Shown here one piece after another: positions 1-11,756 of a stretch of DNA of 64,000 bases. The stretch is from Candidatus Woesearchaeota archaeon. Its GTDB lineage: Archaea; Nanobdellota; Nanobdellia; Woesearchaeales; UBA9642. The stretch spans positions 1-64,000 of the forward strand of contig BPGB01000008.1 of NCBI GenBank assembly GCA_026002815.1, read 5' to 3'. The notes beneath the pieces are model-generated. The model was given only the letters and a program-made list of their open reading frames with translations. It ran no database searches and had not been told where the DNA came from. The number at the start of each line of letters is the position of its first letter. Position 1 is the stretch's first letter. Both the position numbers and the translations under genes were made by a program.

Positions 1-220
1 TATAATAAATTTTTCTAAATCTATAATATAGTTTTAAATGAACATCTAAAAGCCTAATAAAAAATAAGATATCAAGCCAATGAATAAAATATCTAAATAA
101 GACGCCTAAATAATCTAGATAAAGAATTAAACTAAAATAGAGAATATTCAGAGAAAGATAATTAAATTTAAAAACAACCAATTATTCGTCAAAAAAATAA
201 AGAAAATATAAAAAAATAAA

Positions 221-851
221 ATGAGAGAATACAGCTTTTATACAAAAAATTTCAAAATACACACATCAGAAAAAGAAATAAAAGACTTACTTTTATCTTG
301 GATACTAATAAGTATAGCATTCGCAATATTAAAAACAGAAAATATCATAACAGATATCATAAGTAAAAAATTTGTTATACTAATAATAATATCAGGTATA
401 ACTGTAGGAATAGCATTCATTATACATGAACTAGCACACAAGATAGTTGCACAAAAATATAATTGTTGGGCAGAATTTAGAGCAGACATAACAATGCTTA
501 TAATTGCATTATTAATGAGTTTTACTGGTTTTTTATTCATAGCACCAGGAGCAGTAATAATATCTGGTAATGTGACAAAAAAACAAAACGGAATATATAA
601 GTATTGCTGGACCATTAACAAATATCGCTTTAGCAATAATATTGCTACCATTATTGTTTATAGAAACAACAACAATATTAAAAGAGATAATACAATCAGG
701 ATATATTATAAATTCATGGATAGCACTTTTCAACATGATTCCAATATGGAATTTTGACGGCCATAAAATACTAAAATGGAACAAAGTAGCATACACATTT
801 ACAATATTAATTGCGGCAACATTATTATTTATATCTTTTATAATAAATTAA
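221..851 (+). CDS. Site-2 protease (M50) family membrane metalloprotease, interrupted by an apparent +1 frameshift near 593-600
   Basis: ORF 221..757 has the HELAH zinc-binding motif (IIHELAHKIVAQKY). Removing one base near 593-600 joins it to ORF 642..851 and gives the family-typical 'IISIAGPLTNIALAIILLPLLF...WIALFNMIPIWNFDGHKI'. An intact paralogue is at 9383..9988. Confidence 0.75.
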
Positions 852-872
852 ATAATTTCAAAAGGTGAAAAA

Positions 873-1532
873 TTGAATAAAAAAAATGCGTTACTTTTAG
901 AAAAGAAGATAATAACAGAAGAAAATATAATAAAGACAATAACAGAAGAAAATATAATAACAAAAGAAAAAACCACAGATACACAAATAGAATACAAAAA
1001 AAATAAAGAACAAACTATTAAAGAAAAATTATACGAGATAAGAAAATCAGAAATACATAACAAAGGAGCATATGCAATAAAAGACATCCCTAAAGGAACA
1101 ATAATAGCAATCTATAAAGGAGAGAAGATAACAAAAGAAGAATCAGAAAAAAGAGCGAATGAAAGATTAAAAAAACATAAGGAAAATCAACAAGGAGTCG
1201 CAGCAGTATACATATTTGAATTAAATGAGAATTATGACATAGATGGCGATGTTCCAGACAACGATGCTAAATATATAAATCATTCATGTGATCCTAATTG
1301 TGAAGTCGACATAGTAAATGATGAAATAATAATATATACTATAAAAGATGTAAAAAAAGGAGAAGAGCTAACCTTTAATTATGGTTTTGAATTTGACGAA
1401 GAATTCATAGAACACCCTTGCAGGTGTGGTTCAAAAAATTGTGTAGGATACATACTTGCAGAAGAAGAATGGCCGAAATTAAAAGAATATCTTAGCAAGA
1501 AACAACAAAAAATATATAACAACAAACATTAA
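873..1532 (+). CDS. SET-domain protein lysine methyltransferase-like with post-SET cysteine motif
   Basis: TTG start after GGTGA. SET signatures: 'HNKGAYAIKDIPKGTIIAIYKGE', 'YINHSCDPNC', 'GEELTFNYGF', and post-SET 'CRCGSKNC' (CxCxxxxC). Confidence 0.85.
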   Translation: MNKKNALLLEKKIITEENIIKTITEENIITKEKTTDTQIEYKKNKEQTIKEKLYEIRKSEIHNKGAYAIKDIPKGTIIAIYKGEKITKEESEKRANERLKKHKENQQGVAAVYIFELNENYDIDGDVPDNDAKYINHSCDPNCEVDIVNDEIIIYTIKDVKKGEELTFNYGFEFDEEFIEHPCRCGSKNCVGYILAEEEWPKLKEYLSKKQQKIYNNKH

Positions 1533-1635
1533 CATATCAAAATATTTATAAAAGACCTGTTAAATAAATATAAAGAGGCAAAATTTAAAATAAAATAATA
1601 AAAAATAAAGACAAGAAAATATAGGAGATTCTAAA

Positions 1636-2025
1636 ATGAGTTACAAGGATAGAGATATAAACACTAGAGACCTATCAGAAGACTACATGAGGTCAGTATC
1701 TGAATCAGAACTAAAAGATAGAGCATACACACCATATGAATTAGCACAACACGATAGGGAATCTATAGAAGAAATAAAAAAAGCAATAAGACTAAAAAAA
1801 TATAATAATAAAGAAATAATAAAAGAAACACTAGAATATATAGAGAATTTAGCTAACAAAATAAATATAGCAATACAAAATGAGAAAAGAGAAAACAAAA
1901 CAACATGGGAACTTGAAGCAGATATAAACGAATTAAAAAAAATATTCGAACAATTAAATTCTCTACTTTTAAATCTAGAAGATAAAGAAATAGATGGATC
2001 AATTAAGTCCGCAAAAAAGCATTAA
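1636..2025 (+). CDS. Hypothetical charged/coiled-coil protein
   Basis: Open frame with ATG preceded by AGGAGAT; Lys/Glu-rich helical composition. Confidence 0.55.
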   Translation: MSYKDRDINTRDLSEDYMRSVSESELKDRAYTPYELAQHDRESIEEIKKAIRLKKYNNKEIIKETLEYIENLANKINIAIQNEKRENKTTWELEADINELKKIFEQLNSLLLNLEDKEIDGSIKSAKKH

Positions 2026-2038
2026 AATAAAATATAAA

Positions 2039-2194
2039 ATGAAATGCGAAATATGTCATAAGAGAATAGAAACAACATTTATGAATAAGATAATAGGGAC
2101 ATATTATGTTAAAGGAAAGAAAAAATATCCAATATGCAATGAATGTCAAAAAAATAATTCTAAAGAAGATATAAAAGAAAAACTAAAAATTTAA
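2039..2194 (+). CDS. Small zinc-finger-like protein (CxxC...CxxC)
   Basis: Internal ATG of ORF 1994..2194: 'MKCEICHKRIETTFMNKIIGTYYVKGKKKYPICNECQK'. Two CxxC knuckles. Confidence 0.6.
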   Translation: MKCEICHKRIETTFMNKIIGTYYVKGKKKYPICNECQKNNSKEDIKEKLKI

Positions 2195-2224
2195 AATAAC
2201 ATAATAATTCTTAATTAATAGTTT

Positions 2225-2327
2225 GCCTCTGTAGCATAGTAGCTATTGCGGCTGCTTCGTACATAAATATGTAAAGTAAATATATAGAAAAAGCAGCAGG
2301 TCGAGGGTGCAACTCCCTCCAGAGGCT
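2225..2327 (+). tRNA. tRNA-Thr (anticodon CGT at 2258-2260) with about 30-nt intron (2262-2291) at position 37/38
   Basis: Acceptor GCCTCTG/CAGAGGC, anticodon stem GCTGC/GCAGC, T stem GAGGG/CCCTC, with T8, A14, A21, G26, C48, A58 in place. Discriminator T73 is consistent with archaeal tRNA-Thr. Confidence 0.85.
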
Positions 2328-2370
2328 TAAAAATAAAAATTTATAATGATATAATAATTCCTGTTCTTCA

Positions 2371-3027
2371 ATGATTATAAAGATTGATCCAGAAATCGTC
2401 CCTTATGATAATCTTATAAGAGGATTATGTATGACACCATATTATGGACATACACATGGATGCCCCAACTATGGTTGTAAAGAAGGCTGCCCTCCTAATA
2501 ATTTGATAGATAAGATATTCGATTTCTCAAAAGAGATGTATATAATATACACGACTTTCCCTATAGGAAAATTTGCTGAAAGGATGAGAAAGAACCATCC
2601 TGATTGGAAGGAGACAGTTTATCCGGACCATCCAAAGAAAACGTATGAGTTCAGAGACAAGATTATATCAAAACTGAAAGAGAAACATCCAGAATGGCCT
2701 GAAGAGTATTTCCCAAAGATAAATGACGAACGATGGACATCTTCAAGAGACTGGTATAATCCGAGAAGATGGCAAGCGATAGCAAGAAAAGAACATAGCA
2801 TAGAACTAGAAACATTCATCCAAAAATATCCTGGGTTAACAATAAACCGTTTTCCTGAAGCACACGGCATAAATCTTACGGGATTAATGCATAATATAGG
2901 CATAGAACTTAGTTGGCAGTGGCCACCGATTCATAATATAAAAAATAATTCTTATATAGTATCTGTAGCTGGACACTTAAAAAAAACAATAAAAAATATA
3001 GGAATTGATAATAAATATAGAAATTAA
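2371..3027 (+). CDS. Predicted cysteine-containing metal-binding protein (DUF2284-like)
   Basis: 'YYGHTHGCPNYGCKEGCPPNNLIDK' cysteine cluster; family call by motif resemblance only. Confidence 0.5.
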   Translation: MIIKIDPEIVPYDNLIRGLCMTPYYGHTHGCPNYGCKEGCPPNNLIDKIFDFSKEMYIIYTTFPIGKFAERMRKNHPDWKETVYPDHPKKTYEFRDKIISKLKEKHPEWPEEYFPKINDERWTSSRDWYNPRRWQAIARKEHSIELETFIQKYPGLTINRFPEAHGINLTGLMHNIGIELSWQWPPIHNIKNNSYIVSVAGHLKKTIKNIGIDNKYRN

Positions 3028-3062
3028 TAATAATATAATACTAATAGGAATGGATTAAATTA

Positions 3063-3971
3063 TTATTTTACAGATATATAATAACATGCGGTTTCTATAA
3101 ATTCTCTCGGACGAAATTTCTTCTTATACTGAAGAAGTTTCTCATCACTACTGCCGAAATCTAGATACTTGAAACCTTTAGCCTTAAGTTCGTTAAGAAA
3201 CAAAACTGTAAGAAAATCCCCCATATCTGGAAGAGAGTAATTATGCAAATTAATGGCAAAATATACTTTTTCAGAATTTGGAATCATCCATCCTGATGCG
3301 ATGCCACAAATCTTTCCATCAATCTTTAATATTAAACTAGCGACAGCATCTGGAAATCCTTGAGCGAAATAGTTTATATAATCATGATAATATGCTCGAT
3401 CACCAGCAGTCCTATTTTTCTTCCAATCAAGAACTAATTGCTTCATTTCTGCAATATTTGCATCTTTAGGATTGACTAATTCTATTGTATGTCTTCTATA
3501 GAGCCTATTTTTAGCTTTACGTATATTGCTTAGGTCTGAACCTTTCAATTCTGGATCCCAATCATCCAAATATATTATGGGTTTTATATATCTATCTCTA
3601 ATATTCCCTATCTTTATATTTGTATTCTTCAGCAACTTCAACAATCTCTTCCTAAGTTCCATAGTTGTCTCCACTAGAAGACTCTTAGGTTTAACATTTT
3701 CTAAGAATTCGAGTATCATTTGTGGGTGTTCTGATTCATCTGCTAATGGAGAAGCTAAAAGTTTCCAGTTCCCATTTAAGAAGTCTACAAGTAGTAAACC
3801 TTTATTTTCTCCAAAAAAAGCAAACACTGGTTTAGAATCTTTTGATTCTTGGGCAGAAAAATAAAAATAATTATGTTCAGCATCAGAGCCATAAGCTTTT
3901 ATTGATGATTCAATAATATCTTTATTTTCTGGACCTATTAGTTCCATAATCTCAATCTTCCAATTAAACAT
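3063..3971 (-). CDS. GNAT/Fem-like acyltransferase (DUF2156-like), copy 2
   Basis: C-terminal 'GDFLTVLFLNELKAKGFKYLDFGSSDEKLLQYKKKFRP', colinear with the adjacent 3971..4888 product. Confidence 0.6.
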   Translation of the reverse strand: MFNWKIEIMELIGPENKDIIESSIKAYGSDAEHNYFYFSAQESKDSKPVFAFFGENKGLLLVDFLNGNWKLLASPLADESEHPQMILEFLENVKPKSLLVETTMELRKRLLKLLKNTNIKIGNIRDRYIKPIIYLDDWDPELKGSDLSNIRKAKNRLYRRHTIELVNPKDANIAEMKQLVLDWKKNRTAGDRAYYHDYINYFAQGFPDAVASLILKIDGKICGIASGWMIPNSEKVYFAINLHNYSLPDMGDFLTVLFLNELKAKGFKYLDFGSSDEKLLQYKKKFRPREFIETACYYISVK

Positions 3972-4888
3972 TATCTAGAATTTTTTTTAATTATAGAAAA
4001 TAAATGTGTCTTATAATAACTTGTCGGCTTAAATTTACTTTTGAATTCTATAAGATTCTTCTCACCACCGCCAAAGTCTATTAATTCATAACCTTTTTTC
4101 TTCAAAGTGATTAAATCATCCATGTTAGCTATATCTCCAGCTCTGTCAAACTCTTTAGAAACTATTCCAATACTAGAGTAATATGTATTATTCTTAAGAG
4201 GATAACCTGCAGTAATACCACATATTTTGTCATCAACTATCATTATTCTTGTATTATATCCATGGAAGTCATTGTTTATTATATTAAAATAATAATCAAC
4301 ATATGTCTTATCTTTTCTGTTACGTTCTTTCTTCCATTTCTTAACCAATTCTATCAAGATATTCTTATCTTCTGGATGATACTCTCTAAACTCTACCTTA
4401 TGCTCCTTAAAAAACTTATTCCAGTAATAACGAGTATTTTTCCATTTCTTTCCTTCCATCTTATCGCCATTCCATATTCGCATATCAAACACAGGCCATG
4501 TTAAAGTATATTTTATTTTATTTATCTTATAATCCGAATCTTTGAAACTTTTCAAGACTTTTTTTCTTAAATCAGTTTTAAACTCACACCAAACCTTTTT
4601 TGCCCCCTTTGAAAAAACATAATCAAGAAATTGTCTTAATAAACTTATGTACTCTTTCTCATGAGAGAGTATTCCTGAAAATATAATCCATTCATTACAG
4701 CGATTATCTAGTGTAGAAAGTATTGCTTTATCTTCTCCCCAGACAAAAACATGAGGGATTTCATTTTTTTCTATATTATATAAATAGCAATAATAATAAT
4801 GTTCAGAATATGAACCCTGATTTTCCAAGATATTCTCAATTAACTCTTTATTTCTCTCTATATCCTTTATACCAGCAAGTATTTTCAT
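3971..4888 (-). CDS. GNAT/Fem-like acyltransferase (DUF2156-like), copy 1
   Basis: 'GDIANMDDLITLKKKGYELIDFGGGEKNLIEFKSKFKP'; abuts its paralogue with a 1-nt overlap. Confidence 0.6.
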   Translation of the reverse strand: MKILAGIKDIERNKELIENILENQGSYSEHYYYCYLYNIEKNEIPHVFVWGEDKAILSTLDNRCNEWIIFSGILSHEKEYISLLRQFLDYVFSKGAKKVWCEFKTDLRKKVLKSFKDSDYKINKIKYTLTWPVFDMRIWNGDKMEGKKWKNTRYYWNKFFKEHKVEFREYHPEDKNILIELVKKWKKERNRKDKTYVDYYFNIINNDFHGYNTRIMIVDDKICGITAGYPLKNNTYYSSIGIVSKEFDRAGDIANMDDLITLKKKGYELIDFGGGEKNLIEFKSKFKPTSYYKTHLFSIIKKNSR

Positions 4889-5024
4889 AAAATCAGAGAT
4901 ATGATATAAATTTATAAATTTAATCTTACTATTAAATTATCAAAAATAAACTATAGATATAAAAAAAATAAACAATATAATACAAGTAAGTTAATATAAG
5001 TAAATAAATAATATTTTGGAAAAA

Positions 5025-6161
5025 TTATTTTTTTCTTGAATCTTCTATATTTATTGCTGAAGAAGAAATACTTGATGGGGTGTTTATAGGTGTTAATACT
5101 ATGTCTGTTTTAACTAAAGTTTCAACTGGTTTAGGTGATGGCAATATTCTTATCGTCATGTTATTTCTCTCTAATGCTTCATTAAATATTCGCATTATTA
5201 GTTCATCATAACTTAATCCTGCCTTTTGACTTGCGAAAGGCATAAAATCAGGTTGATCTTCTGGTCCTAAATAAGGACTGATTCCTGGATTAGGATTCAT
5301 TTCAAGAACATAAGGAACACCCTCTTTACTCAATCTAAAATCTATCCTCCCATAATCTCTGCATCCTAGTATGTTATAAACTTGAAGGGCTGTTCTTTTT
5401 ATTCTATATTCTTGATATTTAGGTAAAGAAGATGGACATTCTATAGTTACACCTTTCCATTCAGAAGAATCTTTCAACCATTTTGCCTCATAACTATATA
5501 CTTTTGATTCTTCATCGGGCCAATTCTTGAAAACAACCTCTGCCAGAGGAAGTATTGTTGCATTCCTACCGTTACCTAAAATACCTACTGTTATTTCTTT
5601 TCCATCAATGAATTCTTCAACTAATGCAGGTTGATCATATGTTCTTAATATGTAACTAACCTTACTTCTTAGTTCCTCTTCATTCTTAACAACAGCATCC
5701 GCACCAATACCTATGCTATTATCCATACAAACAGGTTTAACTATGAGTGGAAATTTTAATTCTGGATCTAGTTTCTTATTCCTAGAATAAAAAACCTGAT
5801 AATTCGGTGTTAATATTCCATGATGCATCAATATTTCTTTTACCCTTACTTTATTTATACAAGTAGCAAGAGTTAATGGCCCTGAACCAGTATATGGAAT
5901 ATTTAATAGCTCTAACATAGATGCAATGTGAGGTTCGAAAAGACTAGAACCATTAAATCTCTCACAGACATTAAATGCCATATCAATGTTTGATTTTCTT
6001 AATTCTTCAAAAGTTTTTTCATTAACATCAAAAAATATGGCCTCATGACCTGCTGCTTCAAGGACCCTCTTTACAGCATTTCCTACTTCCATTAAATCTT
6101 CTTCAACTTCTTTATATTCTGTGTTTTCTTTAAACAAATTTGACAATATTGCAACCCTCAT
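5025..6161 (-). CDS. D-alanine-D-alanine ligase-like ATP-grasp protein
   Basis: 'PLIVKPVCMDNSIGIGADAVV', 'VEEFIDGKEITVGILGNG', 'CRDYGRIDFRLSKEGVPYVLEMNPNPGI' ATP-grasp motifs. Confidence 0.85.
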   Translation of the reverse strand: MRVAILSNLFKENTEYKEVEEDLMEVGNAVKRVLEAAGHEAIFFDVNEKTFEELRKSNIDMAFNVCERFNGSSLFEPHIASMLELLNIPYTGSGPLTLATCINKVRVKEILMHHGILTPNYQVFYSRNKKLDPELKFPLIVKPVCMDNSIGIGADAVVKNEEELRSKVSYILRTYDQPALVEEFIDGKEITVGILGNGRNATILPLAEVVFKNWPDEESKVYSYEAKWLKDSSEWKGVTIECPSSLPKYQEYRIKRTALQVYNILGCRDYGRIDFRLSKEGVPYVLEMNPNPGISPYLGPEDQPDFMPFASQKAGLSYDELIMRIFNEALERNNMTIRILPSPKPVETLVKTDIVLTPINTPSSISSSAINIEDSRKK

Positions 6162-6953
6162 ATTTTCTCACCGATTAAGTGACTCACAGCATTGCAAAAA
6201 TACAAATTAAAAAATAAATTAAGATAAAAGAATAAGTTTATAGTATAAAAAAAGTCATGACTGTTAAGTTTATTACTATTATTTTTAATAAAAATATCGC
6301 TTATACAAAGAAAGTTACTAAAATTTAAAACTTTTAAAGATCTGCTTATTTTTCCGGAATACATAACACGCACTTTTTATTTAACGTTTATTTTTTTAAT
6401 AAAATTATGCTTTTCTTGATTCTCAAACATGATAAAAACAATTTAATAAAATCAAAAAAAACATAAAATAATTTATAAAAGAACTTATTTAAATATTTTA
6501 TTATTATTTTTTTAGACGAAAAAAAATTTCTATAAATAAAAAAATAAATATTCTCGTCTTAAAAATAATAATAGAAAAAAATAAACAAAAAGATAAAACT
6601 AAAAAAATAAAAAGATAAAACTAAAAAAATAAAATAAAAAAGTGAAAAAGAATAATAGAAAAAAAGTATATAAAAAACAGAAAACATAAAAGAAAATGAA
6701 AAAGTAAAATTAAGAACATACAACATAAGTAATATCGCTTCTTTGAAAAAAACATTCAATAATATTAAAGAAAAAATATTTAACAAAAACAATTAAATTT
6801 TTCTTCTAAATAAGACGATGAAAACAACAACAACATTTATAAACAATAACTTGTTCAACAAATATATTAATTATCGACTATAAAAATAAATTATGAAATA
6901 TAAAAAGAATAACAAATACAAGAATAATATTAAAATAACAAAAACCATTATGA

Positions 6954-8945
<1,992 letters not shown>

Positions 8946-9055
8946 CTATATATAATAACTAATCTAAATATATAATATACTACTAATAAAAATTAATACC
9001 TAATAAAAATATACTTAATAATTATAAAACATAAAAATAAAAAAGGTGAAACAAT

Positions 9056-9187
9056 ATGAAATTTGAACAAGTTGAAAATTTACATTTAAACAAAATAATA
9101 GAACATAAAATAAAAGAAAGTAAAGAATTTGAAACAAAGGAAGATTTTATAGCATATTGTGTGAAAAAAGAACTAGGATTAAAATAA
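9056..9187 (+). CDS. 43-aa ribbon-helix-helix-like small protein
   Basis: Below the supplied ORF cutoff. ATG after AAAGGTGAA RBS; MKFEQVENLHLNKIIEHKIKESKEFETKEDFIAYCVKKELGLK. The 'F.TKEDFIAY.VKKEL' tail resembles RHH proteins. Confidence 0.55.
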   Translation: MKFEQVENLHLNKIIEHKIKESKEFETKEDFIAYCVKKELGLK

Positions 9188-9382
9188 TTATTAATTAATA
9201 AGTATATAAAAATAAAGTAACTATAAAATAAATTATATAAAAATAGATACCTAATAAAAAGTATCAATAAAATAATAGGTATAATATATAAAGTTATAAT
9301 ATATAAAGTAACATTTATAATAACATAATATAACATTAAATAATATTAAGAATAAATAATAAAAAGTAACTAATATAAAGAA

Positions 9383-9988
9383 ATGATAATAACGCCACTT
9401 GAAATATTCGATGTATTGGTAACCATTTTATTAGTTGGATTTTTATTTATGGATGTTTTTAAAGATCCCAGAAGATATAATGAAGATGAACTTGAAAGAT
9501 ATCTAAAAAATAAAGGAATACTTACTGGTTTCAATTGGAAAAATTTTTGGTTTGCAGCCAAGGTTACTGCGCCAGCAATATTGCTTCATGAATTAGGTCA
9601 TAAGCTTGTCGCATTAAGTTATGGGTATAATGCAACATTTCATGCATTTTATGCAAATAGTACAACATTATTTCTAGGAATATTAGCAATTGCTATGAAA
9701 ATTATGAATTTCGGGTTTGTTTTTTTGGTTCCTGGATTTGTAAGCATAACAGGTATAGGAGGTCCTGAACAAGCAGGAGTAATAGCGTTTGCTGGACCGG
9801 GAGTGAATTTAATATTATTATTAATATCATTATTCATAATACAGACTAGAAAAATGAACAGTAAGAAAATGCATTTTTGGGTTCTTACAAAGAATATAAA
9901 CCTATTCTTATTCATATTTAATCTATTGCCAATACCTGGTTTTGATGGATTTACTGTTTGGAGTAGTTTATGGCAACTTGTATTTTAA
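9383..9988 (+). CDS. Site-2 protease (M50) family membrane metalloprotease
   Basis: 'LLHELGHKLVALSYGY', 'FAGPGVNLILLLISLF', 'FNLLPIPGFDGFTVW'. Confidence 0.85.
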   Translation: MIITPLEIFDVLVTILLVGFLFMDVFKDPRRYNEDELERYLKNKGILTGFNWKNFWFAAKVTAPAILLHELGHKLVALSYGYNATFHAFYANSTTLFLGILAIAMKIMNFGFVFLVPGFVSITGIGGPEQAGVIAFAGPGVNLILLLISLFIIQTRKMNSKKMHFWVLTKNINLFLFIFNLLPIPGFDGFTVWSSLWQLVF

Positions 9989-10041
9989 TCAATATAAAAT
10001 AGATAATAAAATAGATAATAAATAAAAAGCAAATAAAAAAA

Positions 10042-10824
10042 ATGAAAGTTGGACTCGTTCTAAGTGGAGGAGGAGCAAGGGGTTTCGCACAAATAGGTGT
10101 TTTAAAAGTTCTTAATAAAAATAAGATTCCAATAAATAAAATAGCAGGATGTTCTATAGGCGCATTAATTGGAGCGTGCTATGCATATGATCAAAATCCT
10201 GAAAGAATAGAAGAATTACTTTTGAAAATAAAATCGAAAAAAGATGTTTATGATTATTCTTTTTCTATCAAGGGATTAATAAAAGGAGAAAAACTTCAAC
10301 AATACATTGAAGAATACTTCGAAAAGGGAAAAGAGACAAAATTTGATGATTTAAAGATTCCATTATCAATAAATGCAACAGACATAGTAAAAGGAGAGGA
10401 AGTAATATTCGATGATGGATTATTAATACCTAAGATAATGGCATCATTATCCTATCCTGGCTTCTTTACCATAAGAAAGATAGATAATAAGCTCTGCATA
10501 GATGGAGGGGTAACTAATCCTTTGCCTTTAGATCACTTAAAAGATATGGATTACCTAATAATAATAGACGTATCAGAAGAACAAATAGATATTACGGAGG
10601 ACTCAAATTTTAAGGATATTATTCTACAATCAGCTTTTATAATGCAAAAAAAATTAGTAGAAAAGAATCTAAAAGAATGTAATAAAAAATATACTATAAT
10701 AAAACCAGACACTACAAAAATACCTGTATTATCATTTAAAAATTCTCCAAAATTAATAGTTATAGGTGAAAAGGAAGCCAAAAAACAAATAGAAAAAATA
10801 AAGAAGGATATAGGTAGTTACTAA
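10042..10824 (+). CDS. Patatin-like phospholipase (RssA/NTE family)
   Basis: 'GLVLSGGGARGFAQIGVLKVL', 'GCSIGALIGACYA' (GxSxG), 'DGGVTNPLP' (catalytic Asp). Confidence 0.9.
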   Translation: MKVGLVLSGGGARGFAQIGVLKVLNKNKIPINKIAGCSIGALIGACYAYDQNPERIEELLLKIKSKKDVYDYSFSIKGLIKGEKLQQYIEEYFEKGKETKFDDLKIPLSINATDIVKGEEVIFDDGLLIPKIMASLSYPGFFTIRKIDNKLCIDGGVTNPLPLDHLKDMDYLIIIDVSEEQIDITEDSNFKDIILQSAFIMQKKLVEKNLKECNKKYTIIKPDTTKIPVLSFKNSPKLIVIGEKEAKKQIEKIKKDIGSY

Positions 10825-10913
10825 AAAACATTACGTATTCTAAAAAAATACAGACAATATTATTTAACAACAATATTTATAAATTAACTAAATTTCCAGT
10901 AAATGTGATTAAA

Positions 10914-11081
10914 ATGAGTAATAAGTGTATATCATGTAAAATTTCCTTAGTTAATAATAAGGGTGCAACAACTTTTTTATGCCCTAATTGTGGAAAATAC
11001 GAAATTAAAAGATGTGGTAAATGCAGAGAAATAGCTGCTAAATATGTATGTCCAGAATGCGGATTCGAAGGACCAAACTAG
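10914..11081 (+). CDS. Zinc-ribbon protein (DUF1610/HVO_2753-like)
   Basis: 55-aa ORF below the track cutoff: MSNKCISCKISLVNNKGATTFLCPNCGKYEIKRCGKCREIAAKYVCPECGFEGPN. Four CxxC; immediately precedes aEF1B, a common archaeal pairing. Confidence 0.85.
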   Translation: MSNKCISCKISLVNNKGATTFLCPNCGKYEIKRCGKCREIAAKYVCPECGFEGPN

Positions 11082-11088
11082 GTGAAAA

Positions 11089-11367
11089 ATGGGAACAGCA
11101 GTAATTACATTAAGAATAATGCCAGAAAGTCCTGATACGGACTTAACAAAAATAGAACAAGAAGCTTTAAAGATAATAACTAATTATACAGATGAAAGAC
11201 AAAAGAAAGTTTCTATAGAGCCAGTAGCATTTGGACTAAAATCAATAAATATAACATTCTTAATGGATGAGAAAAAAGGAGATACTGAACCCTTAGAAAA
11301 ACAATTATCAGAAATCGAAGGGGTTAATTCAGTCGAATGTGTTGATGTAAGAAGAATAGTTGGATAA
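11089..11367 (+). CDS. ef1b: Translation elongation factor aEF-1 beta
   Basis: 'TLRIMPESPDTDLTKIEQEA', 'EPVAFGLKSINITFLMDEKKGDTEPLEKQLSEIEGVNSVECVDVRRI'. Confidence 0.92.
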   Translation: MGTAVITLRIMPESPDTDLTKIEQEALKIITNYTDERQKKVSIEPVAFGLKSINITFLMDEKKGDTEPLEKQLSEIEGVNSVECVDVRRIVG

Positions 11368-11716
11368 TACAATGGCACTAGATATATTTCTTGGAAGTAT
11401 GATATTAAAAGAAAACAATAATGAAAGAATACTTGGTTATTATCAGGAAAGAGGAGAATGGTACAGGATACAAGGAGATGATAAAAAAGAATTTATTGAA
11501 AAACTTATAAAAGCACTAGATGAAAAAAAAATAAAAGAAATAACATTAAACAATAAATATATAAAATATTTTAACAATTTAATACCTAGACCAAAAATTT
11601 TAAATGAAAATACATATAATGAACTCTACAACTATATGACATCATTCAAGAATGTACATATTAAAAAATCAAATAATTCTATACTAACAGAAAATTATAT
11701 CGATATTGATCAATAA
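11360..11716 (+). CDS. Hypothetical protein (start may be 11372)
   Basis: Open frame in line with the aEF1B gene. Confidence 0.5.
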   Translation: MDNTMALDIFLGSMILKENNNERILGYYQERGEWYRIQGDDKKEFIEKLIKALDEKKIKEITLNNKYIKYFNNLIPRPKILNENTYNELYNYMTSFKNVHIKKSNNSILTENYIDIDQ

Positions 11717-11756
11717 TATAGTATATATTGTCAATAATATAGTATTAGTCATTAAG

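Noticed and set aside
238-796. Antisense ORFs 238..651 and 533..796
   Set aside because: Overlap the M50 gene on the opposite strand and carry no recognisable motifs.
6559-6792. Phe/Leu-rich ORF 6559..6792 (-)
   Set aside because: Translation of A/T homopolymer-rich intergenic DNA.
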